From: an uncultured Paracoccaceae bacterium
GTDB taxonomy: Bacteria > Pseudomonadota > Alphaproteobacteria > Rhodobacterales > Rhodobacteraceae
Direction: 5' to 3'
Assembly (NCBI GenBank): GCA_937900975.1
Contig: CALCPC010000126.1
Span: forward strand, 1-6,127
DNA length: 6,127 nucleotides
The translations under genes were made by a program, and so were the position numbers. The notes below the pieces were generated by a model. It made no database searches, was not told the DNA's origin, and saw only the letters and a program-made list of their open reading frames with translations. This document shows positions 1-5,648 of this stretch, one piece after another. Within the stretch, counting starts at the first letter, position 1, and every line of letters starts with the position of its first letter.

Positions 1-2
1 CC

Positions 3-1772
3 GGCGGCTCCGGCCTGCGCGCGACGCTCGGCATGGCCGCGCAGGGGCTGAAGCTGAACCAGGTCTATGACGAAACAATCTACCTCCAGGGCGCGATCAA
101 CCTGGTGACGCAAAACATCTGGATCGGCGGGATCCTGGCGGCCATCGTGTTGATGCTGTTCCTGCGCAGCCCGCGCGCGACGCTTGTCGTCTCGCTCGCC
201 ATCCCGGTCTCGATCGTCGCAACCTTTGTCGCGATGGCCGCGACAGGGCGGACGCTGAACGTGATCTCACTGGCCGGGATCGCCTTTGCCGTGGGCATGA
301 TCGTCGATGCGGCCATCGTCGTCCTGGAAAATATCTATCGGCTGCGCGAACAGGGCTACAGCCGGCGCAAAGCCGCGTATGAGGGCGCGCGGCAGGTCTG
401 GGGCGCGATCCTGGTTTCGGCGCTGACAACGGTGCTGGTCTTTGTGCCCATCCTGGTGATGGAGCTTGAAGCCGGGCAGCTTTTCCGCGACATCGCCGTG
501 GCCATCTCGGTCTCGGTTCTGCTGTCGCTGGTTGTGGCGATCACCGTGATCCCGGCGCTTGGCGCACGGCTTCTCGGCGATGGGCAGCAAACGACCCTGC
601 GTCTGCCGATCATCGATGCCATGGCGGGCGCGTTCAGTGCCGGCGTCATGCGCTATGTGCGCGCGACCGTGCGGGTGCGCGGTTTCGGCATCCTGATGGT
701 GACGCTGATCGCGGGCACGGCGGCGCTGGCCAGTTGGCTGTTCCTGCCGCGGCTCGAATACCTGCCCGAGGGCAACCGAAACCTTGTTTTCGGCATCATT
801 ATTCCGCCGCCGGGCTACAACCTAGACACCACCGAAACCATCGCCGAGCGGATCGAACGCGCAGCAACCCCGATGTGGGAGGCCGCGCCAGCACCGGCAA
901 CCGAGGATGGGCGGCCCAGCATCGACAATTTCTTTTTTGTGGCGATCCCCGGCAACAGTTTCGTGGGCGCCACCGCGGTGGATGGGCGGCGCGTGGGGGA
1001 GTTGATCCCGATCCTGTCGGGCCCGATCTTTGCCGAACCCGGCACGTTCGGCTTTATGACGCAGCCGTCGCTTTTCGGGCGCGGCGTCGGCGGCGGGCGG
1101 ACGATTGAACTGAATGTCTCGGGCCAAGATCTGAACCAGATCCTGGGCGTCGCGGGGCGTGCGGCCGGCATCGTTTCGGGCCTCCTGCCCCGGTCCGAAG
1201 GACACCAGTTTCGCCCGATCCCGGGGTTGGAGCTTGGCGCGCCAGAGGTACGGCTGGTTCCCGACAGGCTGCGCCTGGCCGATGCCGGTATGACGACCGC
1301 GGCGCTGGCAAACACAGTCGACGCGTTCAACGATGGGTTGCGGGTTGCCGAGATCACCGAAGGCGCCGACCGTTTGAACCTGATGCTGATGGGCGACCGC
1401 AGCCTGCTGACGGGGCTGCGCACGCAGGATGTCGGCTCCTTTCCCGTGGTCACGCCGTCGGGTGAGATCGTGCCGGTCTCGGCGCTGGCCCGGGTCGAGG
1501 TGACAGCCGGCCCCACGGAAATCCGCCACCGCGACCGGCTGCGCACCGTCACCTTGGAAATTCGCCCCTCGGACGCGCTGGCACTTGAGGCCGCAGTCGA
1601 GATCCTGGAAACCGAGGTTGTCGCGGCGCTGGAAAGCCAGGGCCTGCCGCCGGGCATCCGTCTGAGCGTCTCGGGCACCGCCGACCAATTGAGCCAGACG
1701 TGGGAGGCTATCCAGATCAACCTGGTTGTCGCGCTGGTGATCGTGTTTTTGGTGATGGCGATCCTTTTTTAA
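3..1772 (+). CDS. RND-family efflux transporter (AcrB-like inner-membrane pump), 5'-truncated and ended by an in-frame TAA
   Basis: This is the middle of a proton-driven RND pump, which exports drugs or other compounds from the inner membrane through a periplasmic adaptor and an outer-membrane channel. The frame is already open at base 3, so the gene begins left of the window; the first Met (base 33, counted as residue 1) is internal, and TM1 and the first porter half are missing. Visible hydrophobic segments lie near residues 30-44 (TM2), 49-70 (TM3), 78-100 (TM4), 125-145, 155-178, 219-238 (TM7) and 560-579 (TM8). TM4 holds the family signature VDAAIVVLEN, with the proton-relay Asp at 92. 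The second periplasmic loop, about 240-555, has the porter-domain pattern. The frame stops at TAA just after MAILF, where relatives usually read Glu then SF. The same frame continues downstream, so this is probably half of one interrupted gene. The family is certain; the substrate (HAE-type drug or other) cannot be told. Confidence 0.93.
   Translation, partial: GGSGLRATLGMAAQGLKLNQVYDETIYLQGAINLVTQNIWIGGILAAIVLMLFLRSPRATLVVSLAIPVSIVATFVAMAATGRTLNVISLAGIAFAVGMIVDAAIVVLENIYRLREQGYSRRKAAYEGARQVWGAILVSALTTVLVFVPILVMELEAGQLFRDIAVAISVSVLLSLVVAITVIPALGARLLGDGQQTTLRLPIIDAMAGAFSAGVMRYVRATVRVRGFGILMVTLIAGTAALASWLFLPRLEYLPEGNRNLVFGIIIPPPGYNLDTTETIAERIERAATPMWEAAPAPATEDGRPSIDNFFFVAIPGNSFVGATAVDGRRVGELIPILSGPIFAEPGTFGFMTQPSLFGRGVGGGRTIELNVSGQDLNQILGVAGRAAGIVSGLLPRSEGHQFRPIPGLELGAPEVRLVPDRLRLADAGMTTAALANTVDAFNDGLRVAEITEGADRLNLMLMGDRSLLTGLRTQDVGSFPVVTPSGEIVPVSALARVEVTAGPTEIRHRDRLRTVTLEIRPSDALALEAAVEILETEVVAALESQGLPPGIRLSVSGTADQLSQTWEAIQINLVVALVIVFLVMAILF
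1770..1772 (+). other. In-frame TAA splitting the RND gene (probable nonsense substitution or base error)
   Basis: The codons read ATC CTT TTT TAA AGC TTC CTT CTG, that is I-L-F-stop-S-F-L-L. RND relatives typically have Glu in this place (the LFES-type motif between TM8 and TM9), so one G-to-T change in GAA would create this stop. The frame is the same on both sides and TM9-TM12 follow without loss, so no insertion or deletion is needed. The stop abuts a run of six T, a plausible place for a sequencing slip, although a slip alone would shift the frame. Confidence 0.8.
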
Positions 1773-1787
1773 AGCTTCCTTCTGCCC

Positions 1788-2252
1788 TTGGTATTCTTGA
1801 TCTCGTTCCCGGGGGCGGCGGCGGGGGGGGTTGGCGGTCTGGCGCTACTGAACACATTCCAGACCCAGCCCCTGGATATGCTGACACTGCTTGGGTTTAT
1901 CATCTTGGTGGGCATCGTCGTGAACAATGCCATCCTGATCGTCCACCAGACCCTGTTTCACCTCAATGAGGAAGGGCTGGCGCCGATCGCAGCCATCGAG
2001 GAAGCGACGCGCAACCGGATCCGGCCGATCTTTATGTCGACGCTGACAAGCGTGATGGGGATGATGCCGCTGGTCGTCTTCCCCGGTGAAGGGTCCGAGC
2101 TTTACCGTGGGCTTGGCGCCGTTGTCGTTGGCGGGCTTTCGATGTCGGCCTTCCTGACGCTGCTGACCGTGCCGCCGCTTCTGCGCCTCTGCCTTGCCGC
2201 GCCAGAGCGGGACGTTTTGGTGTTGCGCACCGATCAACTTGCCGCGGAGTGA
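1788..2252 (+). CDS. C-terminal part of the interrupted RND efflux transporter (TM9-TM12)
   Basis: This segment continues the frame of the upstream RND gene; homology actually resumes at base 1773 (SFLLPLV), giving 159 codons before TGA. The TTG at 1788 is only the first possible start codon after the stop and is probably not a real start. Four hydrophobic segments are seen: the TM9 region just after the break, TM10 with GIVVNNAILIV, TM11 with the family-typical RPIFMSTLTSVMGMMPL, and TM12 ending near LTVPPLLRLC. The NNAILIV stretch corresponds to the TM10 proton-relay region of AcrB. A pump half without the porter domains would not function alone, so this is either the 3' half of a pseudogene or part of an intact gene with a base error. 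A run of eight G lies at 1823-1830 and does not break the frame. Confidence 0.85.
   Translation: MVFLISFPGAAAGGVGGLALLNTFQTQPLDMLTLLGFIILVGIVVNNAILIVHQTLFHLNEEGLAPIAAIEEATRNRIRPIFMSTLTSVMGMMPLVVFPGEGSELYRGLGAVVVGGLSMSAFLTLLTVPPLLRLCLAAPERDVLVLRTDQLAAE
1823..1830 (+). repeat. G8 homopolymer within the RND gene
   Basis: Eight consecutive G encode part of the Gly-rich loop AAAGGVGG after TM9. The frame is intact across the run. It is a possible slippage point, but less prominent than the G10 run in the next gene. Confidence 0.6.
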
Positions 2253-2264
2253 GCCCGACTTCTG

Positions 2265-3230
2265 TTGAGACGCCTTCTGACACGGTTTGCCCGCGCTCTT
2301 CTGCGGTTGTGGGGGGGGGGTCTCCGGGCGATCCCGTTGATCGAGGCGTATATCGGTTATGCAACGCCCGAGGCCCTGATCGCGCGCGGCCGTGTGTTGT
2401 CCGCGATCCGCCAGGCCGAACCGCGCGCGGGGCAAAGCCGGTGGCGAAACTTGCGCCAGATGGCGGCGCTGTTCCTGACCGACGAGGTCGCGGATGTCCC
2501 GGTCAGCGCTGACGGCTCTACCTCTGTCACCGATGCGGAGGGCTATTTTACGCTGACGCTGCCGCGCGCGCCGGGCCACGGCTGGCGGGAAGTCCCGGCG
2601 CATGTTCCCGGCGGCGCCGAGGTGATGCTGCCTGTGCTTTTGCCCGACCCCGACGCGGCTTTCGGCATCATCAGCGATATCGACGACACGATCCTAGAGA
2701 CCGGCGCATACTCGCTGGCGCGCAACCTTTGGACCACGTTCACAGGCAGCACGTTGACACGCCACATCTATCCGGACGCCGTGCAATTTCTGACCGCCTT
2801 GCATGCGGGGCGGAACCCGGTCTTTTATGTCTCCTCCTCCCCCTGGAACCTGCACGGCTTTCTGGAGCGCTTGTTTCAGCGCGCGGGCCTGGTGCCCGGG
2901 CCGATGTTTCTGCGCGATCTTGGTCTGCGGCGCGAAACCTTGGGCAAGGGGGCGCATGGGCGGCACAAATCGGCGGCCATCGACGATATCCTCGCAGCAA
3001 ACCCCCGGCTTTCCTTTGTGCTGATCGGCGATACCGGCCAACGCGACGCCGAGGTTTATGCCGACATCGCCGCGCGGCACCCCGGGCGCGTCCGCCGGAT
3101 CGTGCTGCGCCAATCGGGGCGGGGTCCACGCCCCGATCCCCCCGCCGCCGTCGCAGCGGCCCGGGCGGGGATCCCGGTCGAGATCGGGCCGGATTACGCT
3201 CATCTTTTGCCCATTGCGCCCGACGGCTGA
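2265..3230 (+). CDS. APP1-type phosphatidate phosphatase (DUF2183, HAD-like)
   Basis: The predicted 321-residue protein matches the APP1 catalytic family, whose yeast member is a Mg-dependent phosphatidate phosphatase making diacylglycerol; a similar lipid-phosphate role is inferred here. HAD-type motifs appear in order: DIDDT at 138-142 (nucleophile Asp138, acid/base Asp140), YVSSSPWN at 188-195 (motif II Ser), Lys235 in a GRHKSAAID context (motif III), and GDTGQRD at 255-261 (motif IV). The N-terminal part, about 28-125, includes IEAYIGYATPEALIARGRVL and a beta-rich stretch with TDAEGYF, as in bacterial relatives. There is no clear signal peptide; Arg and Leu dominate the first 20 residues, so the protein is probably cytoplasmic or peripheral on the membrane. 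The TTG start follows the RND stop by 12 bases, with GGAG at 2246-2249 about 15 bases upstream. Start choice is uncertain, since a G10 run at 2311-2320 follows it. Family assignment is strong; the substrate is inferred. Confidence 0.9.
   Translation: MRRLLTRFARALLRLWGGGLRAIPLIEAYIGYATPEALIARGRVLSAIRQAEPRAGQSRWRNLRQMAALFLTDEVADVPVSADGSTSVTDAEGYFTLTLPRAPGHGWREVPAHVPGGAEVMLPVLLPDPDAAFGIISDIDDTILETGAYSLARNLWTTFTGSTLTRHIYPDAVQFLTALHAGRNPVFYVSSSPWNLHGFLERLFQRAGLVPGPMFLRDLGLRRETLGKGAHGRHKSAAIDDILAANPRLSFVLIGDTGQRDAEVYADIAARHPGRVRRIVLRQSGRGPRPDPPAAVAAARAGIPVEIGPDYAHLLPIAPDG
2311..2320 (+). repeat. G10 homopolymer near the 5' end of the APP1-like gene
   Basis: Ten consecutive G encode W-G-G-G around residues 16-19 of the phosphatase. 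As given, the frame is open across the run, and the family sequence follows directly. A change of one G would frameshift essentially the whole protein, so the run could act as a slippage-based on/off switch, or be a site of sequencing error. Which of these applies cannot be judged from one copy. Confidence 0.7.
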
Positions 3231-3315
3231 CAGACCGCCCGGGCTTCGCCCATGGAAAACCGCGCGCTGCCGCGCTAGGGTGGAGGCACGGTTCGAAAAA
3301 GCACCGAGGTTCCCG
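3231..3315 (+). promoter_or_regulatory. 85-base spacer with ribosome binding site for the next gene
   Basis: The spacer holds GAGG at 3306-3309, six bases before the ATG at 3316, which decides the start of the following gene. A stronger GGAGG at 3282-3286 has no start codon at a usable distance. A small GGGC-TTC-GCCC hairpin (3241-3251) sits just after the phosphatase stop but has no T run. I see no convincing -35/-10 pair, so readthrough from the upstream genes is likely but not shown. Confidence 0.45.
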
Positions 3316-4032
3316 ATGAGACCCACACGCCGCGCCCCTCTGCCGGGGGAGGTGACGCTGCCCCTGAAAGACGCGCTGCGCGGTGTGCGCTTTGCGCTGC
3401 GCACCGGGCGGCGCCAGCTTGACCCTTTGGCGGGGCGGGTGCCGATCCCGCTGGCCGGGTTGGCCGCCGATGTAATGGGCCAGGTCGACCAGGTTGCCGC
3501 GGGGGTGGAGGCGTTCGGATCAACCACGGCGCACCGCTTCTTGGATGCGCCGGGTGCGGCGGATGGCGCGCCCGATCTGCCGCAACCCGATGCCGGCTCG
3601 GGCTCTGCCCAGCGGTTCGCGCAGACGGTTTACTACGGTCTTTCGCGCGCGCTGTCCCGGCTTGGGACAGAGGACGCGCTTGTCAGCGAAACCCTGGCGG
3701 CAGAGGCGTTTCGCAGCGTCCGCGACCGGACCGAGCCGGCGCTGGTGGTTGAGGATTACGCGGCGGAAATCATGCGCGCGCTGCTTGATCGCGTTGTCGC
3801 GGGCCGCCCGCCCGGCTTGACGCCGGCGGTGCCAGAGGATCAAGGCGCCATCGCCGTCTTCGCCGTGACGCTGTGGCTTTTGGTAGAGCGGGCGGGCGGC
3901 GCCGAGGATGAGGATCAGTTGTTGGACACCTGCACGGATGTCGCCCGGGCCCAAGGGCGGGCCCTGACCGATGCGCTGCCCGATACCGCCGCGCTTTCGG
4001 CCCTGCTCGCGGCGTGCCATCGGGTGATTTGA
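3316..4032 (+). CDS. Hypothetical protein, mostly helical, no recognised family
   Basis: I do not recognise this protein of about 238 residues. The open frame extends upstream into the phosphatase gene, but ATG 3316 is chosen because it is preceded by GAGG at six bases and because the upstream part is an arginine- and proline-rich shadow of the phosphatase. The sequence shows no signal peptide and no clear transmembrane helix; one moderately hydrophobic stretch (AIAVFAVTLWLLVE, near 185-200) may be a buried helix. The protein is rich in Ala, Leu, Asp and Arg. A Pro/Gly/Ala/Asp-rich linker around residues 78-97 separates a basic N-terminal part from an acidic, probably helical C-terminal part. 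The 3' end overlaps the next gene by up to 19 bases, suggesting translational coupling and a joint role. The coding call rests on codon pattern, the ribosome binding site and the overlap. Confidence 0.75.
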   Translation: MRPTRRAPLPGEVTLPLKDALRGVRFALRTGRRQLDPLAGRVPIPLAGLAADVMGQVDQVAAGVEAFGSTTAHRFLDAPGAADGAPDLPQPDAGSGSAQRFAQTVYYGLSRALSRLGTEDALVSETLAAEAFRSVRDRTEPALVVEDYAAEIMRALLDRVVAGRPPGLTPAVPEDQGAIAVFAVTLWLLVERAGGAEDEDQLLDTCTDVARAQGRALTDALPDTAALSALLAACHRVI

Positions 4033-4649
4033 GCGTGGGCGCGCATCACCTTACCCCTTTGCCCGTGCGCCGCTCTGTCCGGCGCTTGCGGTGGTTCAAA
4101 GCGTCGTTTCGCGACCAGGTCGACAAGCTGTCGGCGGCCACGGGCGTGACATTCGACATCGACGACGCCAAGCAGGGCCAGAGTTTTCTGGAGTGGCTGC
4201 GCGCGTTCGAGGCGCAGAAACCCGATGAAACCGACGCCCGGCGCGATTACGTGGGCTTTGCCGCCGGACTGATGTTGCAAGCCCTGGTGCGGGGGCGACC
4301 CTTGACGGTTCGGTCGCTGCCGCCCGGCGCCGACACGTCCAACCCCGCCTATTATTGGCCCGAGGGCTACGTGTTCGTGGCCTATTGCCTCAACATTCGC
4401 GCAGCCGTCCTGGCCCAGGATTTCGATGAGGCGCGGGACACAGCGCCCGCGATGGACGAAATCCGCTCCTGGTGGTCGTTTCGTGAGAACACGGACGCGG
4501 ACCCGTCGCTTGCCATCGCGTTTCTCGACCTTTTCTCGGGCGAGGATCCCGATTGGACAACGCCCGGCGTGTTCGCGCCGGAACGGCTGAAGGTCGACGC
4601 CCCGCGCTTTTTCCGCGCGGCCCAGATCGCGGACGCAAAGGGCAGATGA
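4014..4649 (+). CDS. Hypothetical protein, soluble, no recognised family
   Basis: The predicted product is about 211 residues and I do not recognise it. Three starts are possible: GTG 4014 (19-base overlap with the preceding gene), TTG 4029 (TTGA overlap with its stop) and GTG 4035. GTG 4035 has a weak GGGTGA seven bases upstream, so the true N-terminus may be 5-7 residues shorter. The body has a mixed helix/strand look with many aromatic residues: FLEWLRAFEAQKPDE, then PAYYWPEGYVFVAYCLNIRA, then EIRSWWSFRENTDADPSLAIAF. There is no signal peptide and no certain membrane span. Spaced WPEGY, RSWWSFREN and DPDWTTPG motifs are the best handles for a family search. It is the last plus-strand gene of the run, followed by a convergent gene, and probably shares a transcript with the preceding unknown gene. 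Confidence 0.75.
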   Translation: MPSGDLSVGAHHLTPLPVRRSVRRLRWFKASFRDQVDKLSAATGVTFDIDDAKQGQSFLEWLRAFEAQKPDETDARRDYVGFAAGLMLQALVRGRPLTVRSLPPGADTSNPAYYWPEGYVFVAYCLNIRAAVLAQDFDEARDTAPAMDEIRSWWSFRENTDADPSLAIAFLDLFSGEDPDWTTPGVFAPERLKVDAPRFFRAAQIADAKGR

Positions 4650-4851
4650 CGCGCTTTCGCTTTTGGCGAGGCGTTTTCCGGCCCCCTTTGACAAAGAAGC
4701 CGCCCCGCGCAGCAGACTGACCTCTGGTCTTTTCGAACGCGCGACGGCCAAAAGCGGTTCGCGAAACGTCCGAGACAGCGGGCACGCCCGCCCGCGTTGA
4801 AATCCATGATTTCAGGCAGCGCGAGGGGATCCCGATTTTCCGCGAAACGCC
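4650..4851. other. Gene-free spacer between convergent genes
   Basis: These 202 bases separate the ends of the plus-strand unknown gene and the minus-strand protease gene. I see no convincing gene here. It contains a perfect 7-bp hairpin (4798-4814), a shorter GCGGG/CCCGC stem (4778-4791), a weak GACC/GGTC stem followed by four T (4719-4733), and a 9-base direct repeat CGCGAAACG (4760-4768 and 4841-4849). Confidence 0.7.
4798..4814. terminator. Perfect 7-bp hairpin, possible bidirectional terminator
   Basis: TGAAATC and GATTTCA form a perfect inverted repeat around a CAT loop, lying 37 bases beyond the protease stop codon and about 150 bases beyond the plus-strand stop. The symmetrical position between converging genes fits a transcription end. 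The stem is not GC-rich and lacks a T tract on either strand, so intrinsic termination is doubtful. Confidence 0.3.
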
Positions 4852-5580
4852 TCAGGGACGGTAGGGCCTGACACTCAGGTAAACCCGGCGTGCGCTGACA
4901 AAGATGAACCCACCGATCAGGATGGGCCAGAAAGCGTCGAGCGCCACGCCCTCATTCCAAACGCGCCAGAAGCCGTAAAAAATAGCGCCGAGTGCCAAGA
5001 CCTGGCTGATCCCCGTCGCATGGCGGGTCGCCCGGACAACATCGCGGGTCTGGCGCCACAGCGCCGCGCGCAAAACCCGCCCGCCATCCATTGGAAAGGC
5101 GGGGATCAGGTTGAAAAGCGCAAAGATCATGTTGACGATGAAGAGAAAGTCGAAAAGGACCAGCGCCGCGCGCGCGCCGTTTGGGCCGCTGGTTAGAAAG
5201 CTTCCCGCGCCCGCCAACAGCGCCAAGGCAAGGCTCATGACAGGCCCCGCGATGGCAATCCAAAACTCCGCCTTGGGCGTTGGTGGTTCGGCCCGCATCA
5301 TCGCAACGCCGCCAAAAAGAAACAGCGTGATCCGCGCCGTCGAAATGCCAAAGGCGCGGGCGGTTAAGGCATGGGCAAGCTCATGCGCGATCAGGCTCGC
5401 GAAAAGGCAAACCGTGCCAAGCAGGGCAAGGGCGACGCTGGCAATCCCGGTTTGACCGGACAAAAACATCGGAAAATAGCTTGTTGCAAGGCTCCAGGTG
5501 ATAAAGCCGGCCATGGGCAGCCAGCTTATGTCCAGGCGAAGCGGGATGCCAAAAAGCCGCCCAATTCCAAGGCCCGTCAT
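4852..5580 (-). CDS. Site-2 protease family (M50) intramembrane zinc metalloprotease, short form
   Basis: The 242-residue product belongs to the M50 membrane proteases, which cut substrates within the membrane, often to release regulators. Zinc-site residues are visible: HELAH at 66-70 in the segment LFASLIAHELAHALTARAFGI, and N157 with NLIPAFPMDGGR (Asp165), the second conserved motif. Hydrophobic segments lie near 20-40, 46-70, 106-128, 139-160 and 193-206, with a final one near 213-230. The start is ATG at 5580, giving MTGLGIGRLFGIPLRLDISW, which is how such proteins normally begin. The minus frame stays open to an ATG at 6021, but that extension is arginine-rich translation of the repeat tract and is rejected as protein. 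No good Shine-Dalgarno is seen, only a G7 run two bases upstream of ATG. CBS domains found at the C-terminus of many relatives are absent. The substrate is unknown. Confidence 0.93.
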   Translation of the reverse strand: MTGLGIGRLFGIPLRLDISWLPMAGFITWSLATSYFPMFLSGQTGIASVALALLGTVCLFASLIAHELAHALTARAFGISTARITLFLFGGVAMMRAEPPTPKAEFWIAIAGPVMSLALALLAGAGSFLTSGPNGARAALVLFDFLFIVNMIFALFNLIPAFPMDGGRVLRAALWRQTRDVVRATRHATGISQVLALGAIFYGFWRVWNEGVALDAFWPILIGGFIFVSARRVYLSVRPYRP

Positions 5581-5648
5581 CGCCCCCCCGGTCCGCCCAC
5601 CGGGCGACAGCGTGGCAAGGGCAACGCCCCTGGGATGTCGGCCCGCCG

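Noticed and set aside
815..1720. Long minus-strand open frames antisense to the RND gene
   Set aside because: They lie opposite clear RND coding sequence and have the Arg/Ser/Pro-rich composition of GC-rich antisense shadows.
1765..1773. T6A3 as a programmed slippery site rescuing the RND gene
   Set aside because: The frame is identical before and after the stop, so a one-base slip would lose rather than restore the downstream frame.
3252..3278. Eight-codon mini-ORF upstream of the unknown gene
   Set aside because: No ribosome binding site at proper distance and no attenuator-like structure follows; likely chance.
4688..4693. Perfect TTGACA resembling a -35 box
   Set aside because: No -10-like hexamer lies at proper spacing, and it would point from the end of one gene toward a convergent gene; it is part of a small CTTTG/CAAAG palindrome.
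4719..4733. GACC/GGTC stem followed by TTTT as a terminator for the plus-strand genes
   Set aside because: The stem has only four base pairs, too weak to claim as a terminator.
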